Source: Verrucomicrobiales bacterium
GTDB lineage: Bacteria; Verrucomicrobiota; Verrucomicrobiia; Limisphaerales; J093
Direction of reading: 5' to 3'
NCBI GenBank assembly: GCA_015075445.1
Contig: JABTUJ010000007.1
Span: forward strand, 124,001-188,000
Length of the DNA: 64,000 nucleotides
Positions 35,479-44,316 of this stretch are shown piece by piece. How positions within the stretch are numbered: position 1 is the first letter of the stretch; each line of letters starts with the position of its first letter. A program made the position numbers and the translations under genes. Below the pieces are notes generated by a model. It was not told where the DNA came from. It did not search any database and saw only the letters and a program-made list of their open reading frames with translations.

Positions 35479-37267
35479 TCTCTGGCTGCATCCGGCCTTC
35501 CTCCTGTTGTTGGGGGCGGCGCTGCTGCCGCTGGTGCCGGAGCGCCTGCGCAAAGGCTGGCTGCTCTGGGTGCCGCTGCTGGTGTTTGGCCGGACCTGCC
35601 TGCTCAGCCCGATGGTGTTCGGGGAGGTGCAGTTCCTCGATTGGACCCTCACGTTCGGTCGGGTGGACAAGCTGAGCCTGGTGTTCGGCTACATTCTGAG
35701 TCTGATGGCGGTGCTGGGGACATTGTACGGGTTGCACGTCCGGCGGGTGGGGGAACACGTGGCGGCGTGGACCTATGCCGGGGCATCTCTGGGGGCGATT
35801 TATGCCGGTGATTTCCTGACGCTGTTCCTGTTCTGGGAGTTGATGGCGTTGTCGTCGGTGTTTCTCATCTGGTACCGGGGCCGTCCCGGGTCGCTGGGGG
35901 CGGGTTACCGGTACTTGCTCGTCCATCTGGCCGGCGGGGTGGCGTTGTTGGCGGGGATTCTTCTCCACTACCAGGCGACCCACAGCCTGGCTTTCGACAC
36001 CCTTGACGTGGCGAATCCCACGCTGGCGACCTACCTGGTCATGGCCGGTTTTCTGTTGAACGCGGCGGTGCCACCGCTCCATGCGTGGCTGCCGGATGCG
36101 TACGGGGAGGCGACCTTCAGCGGTTCGGTGTTCCTGTGTGCGTTTACGACCAAGACCGCGGTCTATGCGCTGTGCCGCGGGCTGCCGGGCCTGGATCTGC
36201 TGGTGCCGCTCGGGGTCATCATGGCGCTGTACGGGGTGGTGTATGCCGTGCTGGAGAACGACTGCCGCCGGCTGCTGGCCTATCACATCATCAGCCAGGT
36301 GGGCTACATGGTGGCGGCGGTGGGGTTGGGCGATCCGGGGACTCCCCTCGGCGAGTTGGCCATCAACGGGGCGTGTGCCCATGCCTTCGCCCACATTCTG
36401 TACAAGGGACTGCTCTTCATGGGCTGCGGCACCGTGCTGCATCAAACCGGGGAGAGCCGTTTCACCCACCTCGGCGGCTTGTATGCCCGCATGCCCTGGA
36501 CGTTTGTCTTCACGCTCATTGGCGGGCTGTCCATCTCGGCCTTTCCCTTGTTCAGCGGGTTTGTCAGCAAATCGATGATTGTCGCCGCCGGGTTCGAGAG
36601 CCATCAGCTCTGGGTGGGGTTCGGGCTGATGCTGGCGTCCTCGGGGACGTTCCTCCACACCGGGCTGAAGGTGCCGTACTTCATCTGGTTCGGCGAGCGG
36701 CATGCCTCGCCGGCGGTGTGGGAGCGGGCGCGCGATCCGGGCTGGAACATGACGGCGGCCATGGTGATTACGTCGGCGCTGTGTGTGTTCATCGGGTGCT
36801 ACACGCCCTATCTCTACGAACGGCTTCCTTTCCCGGTGGACTACCATCCGTACACCTCCTATCACCTTTCGGAGACGATGCAGGTGCTGCTCTTCACGGC
36901 CCTGGGCTTTTTTCTGTTCCGACGCTATTTGGTCCCGGAGCCCACGATCAGCCTGGATCTCGACTGGTTTTATCGGCGGGGCGGGAGGGCGTTCCTTTGG
37001 CTGGCGCAGTGGCCGATCCGGCGCCTGGACGAGTGGGTGGGGGAGCGTTACCGGCGTGGAGGGTTGGTGCCTTTGATGGGGGTTGTTGGGTGGGTCGCCC
37101 AGTTTGACCGGCGGGTCATTGATGGTGTGGTGGATGGGCTGGCGGGCGCGTTGGGACGCCTGGCGGGTCGGGTGCGGTCCACCCAGCGGGGATCGGTGCA
37201 GGAGAATCTGACGCTGGCGCTGGTGGGGGTGGTGCTGCTGATTCTTGGTTTGGTCCTGGTGTTCTGA
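35471..37267 (+). CDS. Antiporter-like subunit, MrpD type with long C-terminal tail (second of four)
   Basis: A 598-residue membrane protein with 14 or more helices. The helix-5 glutamate is in FLFWELMALSSVFLIW (about residue 124). The helix-7/8 region reads PPLHAWLPDAYGEATFSGSV followed by TTKTAVYAL with its lysine. The C-terminal 110 residues contain an LDLDWFYRR motif, a long amphipathic stretch rich in Trp/Arg, and a final transmembrane helix. This recalls, in reduced form, the lateral helix of NuoL that ties the pumps together. It overlaps the small gene before it by 8 bases. Confidence 0.83.
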   Translation: MSSLWLHPAFLLLLGAALLPLVPERLRKGWLLWVPLLVFGRTCLLSPMVFGEVQFLDWTLTFGRVDKLSLVFGYILSLMAVLGTLYGLHVRRVGEHVAAWTYAGASLGAIYAGDFLTLFLFWELMALSSVFLIWYRGRPGSLGAGYRYLLVHLAGGVALLAGILLHYQATHSLAFDTLDVANPTLATYLVMAGFLLNAAVPPLHAWLPDAYGEATFSGSVFLCAFTTKTAVYALCRGLPGLDLLVPLGVIMALYGVVYAVLENDCRRLLAYHIISQVGYMVAAVGLGDPGTPLGELAINGACAHAFAHILYKGLLFMGCGTVLHQTGESRFTHLGGLYARMPWTFVFTLIGGLSISAFPLFSGFVSKSMIVAAGFESHQLWVGFGLMLASSGTFLHTGLKVPYFIWFGERHASPAVWERARDPGWNMTAAMVITSALCVFIGCYTPYLYERLPFPVDYHPYTSYHLSETMQVLLFTALGFFLFRRYLVPEPTISLDLDWFYRRGGRAFLWLAQWPIRRLDEWVGERYRRGGLVPLMGVVGWVAQFDRRVIDGVVDGLAGALGRLAGRVRSTQRGSVQENLTLALVGVVLLILGLVLVF

Positions 37268-37275
37268 CGCGTGCC

Positions 37276-38781
37276 ATGCCCCCGGTTATCTCCAGCGAAA
37301 CGCTCCCGTATCTGAGCCTGCTGATTTTCGTCCCGCTGGGCGCGGCGGTGATCGCGGCGCTGCTGCCGGGGGAGCGGGCGGTCCGGTGGTGGACCCTCGG
37401 GGTGAGCCTGGCGGTGGCGGTGGGTTCCTGGCCGCTCTACGCCCGGTTCGATGCGGGCACGGCCGCGTTTCAATTCGTCGAGCACGCGCCGTGGATTCCG
37501 GCGCTGCGCATCCATTACACCGTGGGCGTGGATGGGATCAGCCTGCTGCTGGTATTGCTGACGACCCTGGTGTTGCCCCTGTGCGTGCTGGTTTCGTGGC
37601 GACAGATCAGCGGCCGGGTGAAGGAATTCATGGTGTGTTTGCTGGTGATGGAGGGGGCGATGGTAGGGGTGTTCTGTGCGCTGGACTTCATTCTCTTTTT
37701 CGTTTTCTGGGAGGCGATGCTGATTCCGATGGCCCTGCTGATCGGGATCTGGGGCGGGCCGCGCCGGGTGTACGCCGCGCTGAAGTTCTTCATCTACACG
37801 ATGGCGGGTTCGGTCCTGTTGCTGGTCGCGATCCTGGCGCTCTACCTGGAACTGGGGAGCTTTCATATTCCCGAGCTGATGGGGCGGGAGCTGAGCCTGT
37901 CTTTCCAAGGCTGGGTGTTTGCGGCGATGGCGCTCTCCTTTGCCGTGAAGGTGCCGATGTTTCCGTTTCACACCTGGTTGCCGGCGGCGCACGTCGAGGC
38001 GCCCACGGCAGGCAGCGTGCTGCTGGCGAGTGTGCTGTTGAAAATGGGGACCTACGGGTTTCTGCGGTTCTGCCTGCCGATCACGCCCCAGGCCACGATG
38101 CTGTTTGTCCCATGGATGATGGCCCTGTCGGTGGTGGGAATGGTCTACGGGGGGGCGGCGGCGCTGGCCCAGAACGATCTGAAGAAGCTGGTGGCTTACT
38201 CGAGCGTCGGGCACATGGGGGTGGCGACGCTGGGCATATTCGCGCTGAACCGGGAGGGCCTGGAGGGGGCGCTGCTGGTCATGATCAACCACGGGGTTAC
38301 GACGGGGGCGTTGTTTCTCGCCGTCGGGCTGCTGTACGAGCGGGTGCACACCCGGGAGTTGGCGCGGGTGGCGGGGGTGGGAAAGCAGGTGCCGGTGTTC
38401 ACCGGGTTTCTGGGGGTATTCGCGCTGTCCTCGCTGGCGTTTCCGGGCACGAACAGCTTCATCGGCGAGGTCCTGGTGCTGAGCGGCGCCGTGGGGTGGG
38501 CGCGCGTTGCCGTGCCCGGGTGGGTGGCCTGGGTTCTGTTGGGCGTGGTGCCGGGGGTGGTGCTGGCGGCGGCGTACAACCTGCGGATGCTGCAACGGGT
38601 GGCGTATGGCAGCCCGCGGAATCCGGATCACGCGGGGCTGAAGGATCTCGAGTTACGGGAGATGGTGACGCTGGCGCCGCTGTTGATTCTGGTGTTCTGG
38701 ATCGGCCTGAACCCGCAGCCGTTCACGCGGGTGATGCACGCCAGCGTGCGGCATCTGCTCGAGCAGGTGGGCGGTCCCTGA
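37276..38781 (+). CDS. nuoM: NADH-quinone oxidoreductase subunit M
   Basis: A 501-residue proton-pumping subunit. It has the family marks FVFWEAMLIPMALLIGIWGG (helix-5 glutamate, near residue 145), KVPMFPFHTWLPAAHVEAPT (about 230-249), the helix-8 lysine in SVLLKMGTYGFLRF, and KLVAYSSVGHMG. The GTNSFIGEVLVL loop (about 395) with a glutamate in place of the usual lysine on helix 12 is as in NuoM. ATG at 37276 follows the preceding stop by 8 bases. Confidence 0.92.
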   Translation: MPPVISSETLPYLSLLIFVPLGAAVIAALLPGERAVRWWTLGVSLAVAVGSWPLYARFDAGTAAFQFVEHAPWIPALRIHYTVGVDGISLLLVLLTTLVLPLCVLVSWRQISGRVKEFMVCLLVMEGAMVGVFCALDFILFFVFWEAMLIPMALLIGIWGGPRRVYAALKFFIYTMAGSVLLLVAILALYLELGSFHIPELMGRELSLSFQGWVFAAMALSFAVKVPMFPFHTWLPAAHVEAPTAGSVLLASVLLKMGTYGFLRFCLPITPQATMLFVPWMMALSVVGMVYGGAAALAQNDLKKLVAYSSVGHMGVATLGIFALNREGLEGALLVMINHGVTTGALFLAVGLLYERVHTRELARVAGVGKQVPVFTGFLGVFALSSLAFPGTNSFIGEVLVLSGAVGWARVAVPGWVAWVLLGVVPGVVLAAAYNLRMLQRVAYGSPRNPDHAGLKDLELREMVTLAPLLILVFWIGLNPQPFTRVMHASVRHLLEQVGGP

Positions 38782-38812
38782 TCCCGTGCGAGCCTGTCGA
38801 GGAAGCTGAACC

Positions 38813-40258
38813 ATGGCCTTTCTTCCGGAGTTGATGCTGTTGGCCGGCGCGCTGGCCGTGTTCGTCGTCTGCCTGGGAGAGGGCCGGGTCCGGTTGGCCA
38901 AGGCCACGGCGACCGGGGCGGCGGTGGCGACGCTGCTGGCCTGTCTGGTGAGCTTCCGGGAGACCGCGCTCCTGTTCGAAGGGGCGTACCGTGTGGATCT
39001 CTTCTCCCAAGGCCTGAAGCTGGTCTTTGCCCTCGGCTTTCTCTTCATCGTGCTGGTCGGCGGCGAGCTGCCGGATATCCGGGAAGACGCCAAACCGGAG
39101 TACTACCTCTTCCTGACGCTGAACGTGACGGGCTTGACGTTGCTGGTGAGCTGCGTGGATCTCCTCACGCTGGTGGTGGCGCTGCAACTTGCCTCGTTCC
39201 CGCTCTACTTCCTGGTGGCGCTGCGGCGGGAGCGCGACGAACAGCGCAACCAGATGGAGGCGGTGGTCAAGTACATCATGTTCGGGATCACCGCGACGGG
39301 CATCATGCTGTTCGGCATGAGCTATCTGTTTGGGGTGACGGGCACGACCTCGATGCCCACGCTGCAGGCGCGCCTGGCGCCGCTGGTCTACTCGCCGCTG
39401 GTGATCGCTGGCCTGGCCCTGATGTGGGCGGGGTTGCTGTACAAGCTGGCGGTCTTTCCTTTCCATTTCTGGACACCGGATGTCTACCAGGGGGGCTCCA
39501 ACGAGACCACCAGCCTCGTGGCGTCGTTGCCGAAACTGGGCGCGCTGGCGGTTTTGGTGCGCTTCGTCACGCTGGCGACGCCTGAGCACGAGCCCCTGGC
39601 CCTGCTGCTGACCTGTCTGGCGATCGCGTCGATGTGCTACGGCAATGTCCTCGCGCTGGTTCAGAAGGACGTGAAGCGGCTCTTCGGCTTCTCGGGCATC
39701 GCCCATGCCGGCTATGCCTTGATCGGGTTGGTGACGCTGGACCCGGTCGGTCACGTGGCCGCGCTTTACTACCTCATTGCCTACCAGTTCATGGTGCTGG
39801 CGTGCTTCGTGGTGGTGTGCCGGGTTGCCCCGGGCGGCGGCAATGTGGCCCTCGGAGACCTGGCCGGGCTGCACCGGCGTTCGCCGCTCCTCATGTTGAC
39901 CCTGCTGGTGGGCGTCTTTGGCCTGGCCGGACTCCCGCCGTTTGCCGGTTTCATGGCGAAGCTGACGCTGCTCAAGGCGGCCCTGGCGAAGGGGCACCTG
40001 ACGCTGGTGATCGTGGCCGTCCTGAACACGGCCGTGGCGATCTACTACTACCTGGCGCTGGTCCGCGAGGCCTGCTTCCGCGATCCAGAGGGGCAGCCGG
40101 CCATCCGGCTCGACGCTCCGACCCGGGCCCTGTGTGTGGTGCTGATTGCGGGGGTGGTGCTGCTGGGACTCGCGCCGACGGCTCTGCTCGAGCACTTGGC
40201 CGCCGCCCTCGCCACCGCCTGGGGGCCGATCGGGCTGGCGGGGAGCGGCACGCCATGA
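38813..40258 (+). CDS. nuoN: NADH-quinone oxidoreductase subunit N
   Basis: A 481-residue subunit, the last of the operon. FPFHFWTPDVYQGG and LFGFSGIAHAGYALIG are clear NuoN features, as are the lysines in YKLAVFPF, ASLPKLGAL and GFMAKLTLLK. The helix-5 position that is normally a glutamate in ELxSLxLY reads LQLASFPLYFLVA here, so the glutamate appears to be a glutamine. That residue is central to proton coupling in studied enzymes. A 31-base gap separates it from nuoM, and a large hairpin lies 43 bases after its stop. Confidence 0.92.
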   Translation: MAFLPELMLLAGALAVFVVCLGEGRVRLAKATATGAAVATLLACLVSFRETALLFEGAYRVDLFSQGLKLVFALGFLFIVLVGGELPDIREDAKPEYYLFLTLNVTGLTLLVSCVDLLTLVVALQLASFPLYFLVALRRERDEQRNQMEAVVKYIMFGITATGIMLFGMSYLFGVTGTTSMPTLQARLAPLVYSPLVIAGLALMWAGLLYKLAVFPFHFWTPDVYQGGSNETTSLVASLPKLGALAVLVRFVTLATPEHEPLALLLTCLAIASMCYGNVLALVQKDVKRLFGFSGIAHAGYALIGLVTLDPVGHVAALYYLIAYQFMVLACFVVVCRVAPGGGNVALGDLAGLHRRSPLLMLTLLVGVFGLAGLPPFAGFMAKLTLLKAALAKGHLTLVIVAVLNTAVAIYYYLALVREACFRDPEGQPAIRLDAPTRALCVVLIAGVVLLGLAPTALLEHLAAALATAWGPIGLAGSGTP

Positions 40259-40300
40259 ACCGGAAGGCAGCAGAAAGCATGCAGAGGGTGCTCTACAGAA

Positions 40301-40350
40301 GGCAACGGAGGTAACGAAGGATGGGCTGGTCCTTCGTTGCCTCCGTTGCC
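40301..40350. terminator. Large hairpin after the nuo operon
   Basis: Arms of 21 bases, 40301-40321 and 40330-40350, pair at 20 of 21 positions around an 8-base loop, and flanking GCAGAGGG/CCCTCTG may extend the stem. No T tract follows. It may end the operon or be a dispersed palindrome. Confidence 0.55.
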
Positions 40351-40394
40351 CTCTGTGACAAGGCAGGGGAGGGGTGAGGCGCGCGTCGCCAGGT

Positions 40395-40889
40395 TCAGGA
40401 GCGCCAGCGGCGGACGGCGGCGAAGGCGCAGAGGCCGAGGCCGGCGAGGAGCGCATAGGTGCCCGGTTCGGGGATGATCGTGAGCTGGCCCCGGATTTCG
40501 CCGCCCGGGTGTTCCGTGGTGTGGACGTTCACGTAGAGCAGCCCGGCGTAGAGCCAGTCGAGTTGTTCCTCGGTGAAGATGCCGGCGGCGTCCAGCGGTC
40601 CTTCCGGTTCGGCATTGAAGCCGAGCGGGAACAGTACGGGTCCGTTCTGCCCCGCCGGGGCCGGGCCATGGATGTGGGCGGCGGTCGGGGTGAACACGAG
40701 GTTGGAGATGGCGCCCGTGAGGGTGAAGGCGCGGGAGACGAGGTCGACGCTGAGGATGGCGCCGCCGGCGGCGGTGGTGTCGACGGGGGGAACCTCCTGG
40801 GCTCCCTCGAGGGTGGCGACGAAGTTGACCGCGTGGGTGGGGGTGGTGAGGGCGAGTGCCACGAGGGCAGCAGCGAACAGGGTTTTCAT
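40395..40889 (-). CDS. CHRD-domain protein with PEP-CTERM anchor
   Basis: A 164-residue exported protein. ATG at 40889 gives a signal peptide (KTLFAAALVALALTTPTHA). The CHRD beta-domain (about residues 22-135) shows the start FVATLEGAQEVPPV, AHIHGPAPAGQNGPV and the end HPGGEIRGQL, which is a strong family match. The C-terminus is a PEP-CTERM sorting signal: PEPGTYALL, a hydrophobic helix and an RRWRS basic tail. CHRD proteins are beta-barrels of unknown extracellular function. The gene is convergent with the nuo operon. Confidence 0.88.
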   Translation of the reverse strand: MKTLFAAALVALALTTPTHAVNFVATLEGAQEVPPVDTTAAGGAILSVDLVSRAFTLTGAISNLVFTPTAAHIHGPAPAGQNGPVLFPLGFNAEPEGPLDAAGIFTEEQLDWLYAGLLYVNVHTTEHPGGEIRGQLTIIPEPGTYALLAGLGLCAFAAVRRWRS

Positions 40890-41021
40890 GGACGCGACGA
40901 GGCTACGGTTTGGGTTACGGACTCCACGTTGGGTTCCTTCCATTCGGAACGCGTACACAGTCCACTATGTGCGCTTATTGTCAAGCGGTGGCTTTTCCCG
41001 GGGGGCGGGGCGAGTGGTCTG

Positions 41022-41148
41022 CGGGGGTCCGCCGGGTGAGGGCACCCGGCCTACAGGGGTTCGCCGGATGAGGGCACCCGGCCTACAGGGGTTCGCCGGA
41101 TGAGGGCACCCGGCCTACAGGGGTTCCGCGGGTGAGGGCAGCCGGTGG
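41022..41148. repeat. 32-bp tandem palindromic repeat, about 4 units
   Basis: Units of exactly 32 bases recur, with gagggcacccggcctaca beginning at 41038, 41070 and 41102 and a diverged copy at 41134. The first unit includes a perfect hairpin, gccgggtg-aggg-cacccggc (41031-41050). Copies 2 and 3 are identical. It lies between the CHRD gene start and korA. No spacers separate the units, so it is not a CRISPR. Confidence 0.8.
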
Positions 41149-41384
41149 AGATCGGGTGGGGGGAGAGGTTTGACGGTCCGGGGTTGCCCGGGCCAGGCAG
41201 ACCGGGCAAACGCGGGGCGAGCATTTTCCGCTTTGACTTCGAGGATTAGCTGCTACAGAAGTGGGGCAGCCACACCCCGTGAGCCTCAACGCCGTGTTCC
41301 CCCCGAGGGAGCGCTCCAAGGGCGGTTGGGCGGGGCTGGCGCTGTGCCGTGAGGAACGGCGCAGAGTTCAACTTGTTGCTGACG

Positions 41385-43241
41385 ATGGAATCTTGTTGTT
41401 CGAGTGCGGGGAGGCCGGTGGTCGAACTGCCGCAGTCCACGGTGCGGTTTGCCGGTGATTCGGGTGACGGCATGCAACTGGTGGGCAGCCAGTTTGCGGA
41501 CCTCGCGTCGCTGTCGGGCTGTGCCATCCGGACGATCCCGGACTTTCCCTCGGAGATCCGGGCGCCGGCGGGTTCGCTGGCCGGGGTCAGCGGGTACCAA
41601 TTGAGCTTTGGCGGGGAGGAGATCACGACGCCGGGGGACAGCCCGTTCGTGCTGGTGGCGATGAATCCGGCGGCGCTGAAGGTGAATTTGTCCGAATTGC
41701 AGCCGGGCGGTGTGGTGGTGGCCAACGCGGATGAGTTCACGAAAGGCAACCTCACGAAGGCCCGGTACGAGGCGAATCCGCTGGAGGACGGCTCGCTGGC
41801 GGGGTACCGGGTGCTGCCGGTGCCGATGACGCGGATGACGGACGAGGCGACGCGGGCGAGCGGGTTGCCGGGGAGCGCCCGGGCGCGGTGCAAGAACTTC
41901 TTCGCGCTGGGGATGATGGCGTGGCTGTACGACCAGCCGATGCAGCCGCTGCTGGAGTGGCTGATGCGCAAGTTCCGGAAGAGCCCCCCGGTGATGGCGG
42001 CGAATGCGGCGAGTTTGCGGGCGGGCTACAACTACGCCAACACGGCCGAGCTGTTCCGGGTGCAATACGCGGTGGCGCCGGCGCATCTCCCGAAGGGGCG
42101 CTATCGGCGGGTGACGGGCAACGAGGCGGTGGCGCTGGGGCTGATAGCGGCGGCGGCGCGGCTTGGGCGGCCGCTGGTGTACGCGAGCTACCCGATCACC
42201 CCGGCGAGCGACATCCTGCACGAGTTGTCGGGTCACAAGGAGTTCGACGTTCGGGTGATCCAGTGCGAGGACGAGATCGCCGCTTGTTGTGCGGCCTTGG
42301 GGGCATCGTTCGGCGGGGCCATGGGCGCCACCGGCACCAGCGGGCCGGGGCTGGCCTTGAAGACCGAGGCGCTGGGGCTGGCAGTGATGACCGAACTGCC
42401 GCTGGTGGTGGTCAACGTCCAGCGGGCCGGGCCGAGCACGGGCATGCCGACGAAGACGGAGCAGGCGGATCTGAACATGGCGTTGTACGGCCGGCATGGG
42501 GAGGCTCCGCTGGTGGTGCTGGCGGCGGCGTCGCCGGCCGACGGGTTTGCGATTGCGTTTGAGGCGGTGCGGTTGGCGACGCGGTACATGACGCCGGTGC
42601 TGGTGCTGTCCGACAGTTTTCTGGCGAACAGCGCGGAGGCGTTTTCGATTCCGGACGTGAGCGCCCTGCCGGACTTGCGGGTGGCGCCGCCGGTGCCGGA
42701 GCCGGGCGCTTTTGCGGCTTACCGTCGGGATCCGCAGACGCTGGCGCGGCCCTGGGCGGCGCCGGGGACGGCCGGGTTTGAACACCGGATCGGCGGGCTG
42801 GAGAAGCAGGACGGCAGCGGGGTGGTCACGTATGACTCGGCCAACCACCGGCGCATGGTGGAGCTGCGGGCGCAAAAGGTGGCGGGCATCGCGGCGGACA
42901 TTCCGCCGGCGGCGGTCGAGGGGGCGGCGACTGGGGATCTGTTGGTGGTGGGGTGGGGGAGCAGCTACGGCGCGATTGTGGGTGCGGTACGCCAGGCGCG
43001 GGACGAAGGGTACCGGGTGTCGCATCTGCACCTGCGCCATTTGCATCCGCTGCCCCGCGGGGTGGGCGAAGTGCTCCACAGCTTCCGTCGGGTCCTGGTC
43101 CCGGAGAACAACCTGGGCCAGTTGAACGCGCTGTTGCGCAGCCAGTTTTTGATCGAGACCGTCGCTTTCCCGAAGGTGGAGGGGCGGCCGTTCCTGATTC
43201 GTGAGATTCGCAATGCCATCGAGGAGACCATTCGCGCATGA
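41385..43241 (+). CDS. korA: 2-oxoacid:ferredoxin oxidoreductase, gamma-alpha fusion subunit
   Basis: A 618-residue subunit that joins the gamma domain (about 1-190; VRFAGDSGDGMQLVGSQFA) to the alpha domain (about 220-600; YASYPITPASDILHELSG, then GATGTSGPGLALKTE). Such enzymes convert 2-oxoacids and CoA to acyl-CoA, CO2 and reduced ferredoxin. ATG at 41385 is used; an in-frame GTG at 41349 would add 12 residues. No ferredoxin (delta) domain is present. Its stop overlaps the korB start. The 2-oxoglutarate preference is typical of this architecture, but is inferred. Confidence 0.87.
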   Translation: MESCCSSAGRPVVELPQSTVRFAGDSGDGMQLVGSQFADLASLSGCAIRTIPDFPSEIRAPAGSLAGVSGYQLSFGGEEITTPGDSPFVLVAMNPAALKVNLSELQPGGVVVANADEFTKGNLTKARYEANPLEDGSLAGYRVLPVPMTRMTDEATRASGLPGSARARCKNFFALGMMAWLYDQPMQPLLEWLMRKFRKSPPVMAANAASLRAGYNYANTAELFRVQYAVAPAHLPKGRYRRVTGNEAVALGLIAAAARLGRPLVYASYPITPASDILHELSGHKEFDVRVIQCEDEIAACCAALGASFGGAMGATGTSGPGLALKTEALGLAVMTELPLVVVNVQRAGPSTGMPTKTEQADLNMALYGRHGEAPLVVLAAASPADGFAIAFEAVRLATRYMTPVLVLSDSFLANSAEAFSIPDVSALPDLRVAPPVPEPGAFAAYRRDPQTLARPWAAPGTAGFEHRIGGLEKQDGSGVVTYDSANHRRMVELRAQKVAGIAADIPPAAVEGAATGDLLVVGWGSSYGAIVGAVRQARDEGYRVSHLHLRHLHPLPRGVGEVLHSFRRVLVPENNLGQLNALLRSQFLIETVAFPKVEGRPFLIREIRNAIEETIRA

Positions 43242-44302
43242 ACGCCCTGGCCGAACCCCTGCCTGATCGTCCGCCGCCGAGCAACGCGGACTGTTTGCGA
43301 CAGCTCACCCGGAAGGACTTCCAGACCGATCTTGAGATTCGCTGGTGTCCGGGCTGCGGCGACTACGCCATCCTGACCCAGGTGCAGAAGGTGCTCGCGA
43401 GTCTGGGCAAGCCGCGGGAGCAATGTGTGTTCGTGTCCGGGATCGGCTGTTCCTCGCGCTTCCCGTACTACGTCAACACCTACGGCTTCCACGGGATCCA
43501 CGGCCGTGCCCCGGCGATTGCCACCGGGGTGAAGTGCGCCAACCCGGAGCTGTCGGTGTGGGTGGTGACGGGGGATGGCGACGGGCTTTCCATCGGCACC
43601 AACCACCTGATCCATTGCCTGCGGCGGAACGTGGATATCAAGGTGCTGCTGTTCAACAACCGGATCTACGGCCTGACCAAGGGCCAGTATTCACCCACCT
43701 CCGAGTTCGGCAAACGCACGAAGTCCAGTCCGCTCAGGACGATCGAGCAGCCGATCCGGCCGATCCAGACGGCGCTGGCGGCGGAAGCGACCTTTGTGGC
43801 GCGGACGATCTATGCGGATCCGAATCACCTGTTGCGGACGGTGGAGGCGGCCGCGCGGCATCGGGGGGCGGCCTTTGTGGAGATTCTGCAGACCTGCCGG
43901 GTGTTCAACGACGACGCGTTTGACGCGGTCACTGACCGGGCGACGGCGGCGGAGTCGCGTCTGCTGCTGGAACACGGGCAGCCGATCCGGTTCGGCGCGG
44001 ACGGCAGGAAGGGACTCGTGGTGCGCCAGATGGAGCCGGTGGTGGTGGATGTCGAAGCGGACGGGATCCGGGCCGAAGACCTGCTGGTGCACAATGCGCG
44101 GAGTGATTCGGCAGCGCTGGCTTCGCTGCTGGCCGAGCTGGAACCGCCGAAGTTCCCGACTGCGCTGGGCGTCTTCCGGGCGATCGAGCGGCCGACGTAT
44201 GATCATCTCTTGACCGAGCAGATCCGGCAGGCGGTGCAGCGGCGGGGCACGGGCGACCTCCAGGCTTTGCTGAACTCGGGGACAACCTGGCAAGTGGACT
44301 GA
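43238..44302 (+). CDS. korB: 2-oxoacid:ferredoxin oxidoreductase, beta subunit
   Basis: A 354-residue thiamine-diphosphate subunit. RWCPGCGDYAIL (about residues 33-44) holds two of the Fe-S cysteines; SGIGCSSRFPYY holds another. The TPP motif starts at GDGDGLSIGTNH and ends in LLFNN (about residues 109-140), followed by GLTKGQYSPTS. These marks fit KorB. ATG at 43238 overlaps the korA stop. Position 3 kb after the nuo operon suggests that reduced ferredoxin from it could feed that complex (inference). Confidence 0.9.
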   Translation: MNALAEPLPDRPPPSNADCLRQLTRKDFQTDLEIRWCPGCGDYAILTQVQKVLASLGKPREQCVFVSGIGCSSRFPYYVNTYGFHGIHGRAPAIATGVKCANPELSVWVVTGDGDGLSIGTNHLIHCLRRNVDIKVLLFNNRIYGLTKGQYSPTSEFGKRTKSSPLRTIEQPIRPIQTALAAEATFVARTIYADPNHLLRTVEAAARHRGAAFVEILQTCRVFNDDAFDAVTDRATAAESRLLLEHGQPIRFGADGRKGLVVRQMEPVVVDVEADGIRAEDLLVHNARSDSAALASLLAELEPPKFPTALGVFRAIERPTYDHLLTEQIRQAVQRRGTGDLQALLNSGTTWQVD

Positions 44303-44316
44303 GGGACCGGCCGCGT

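Noticed and set aside
41022..41148. CRISPR array
   Set aside because: The units follow each other directly with no unique spacers, only four copies exist, and no cas gene is near.
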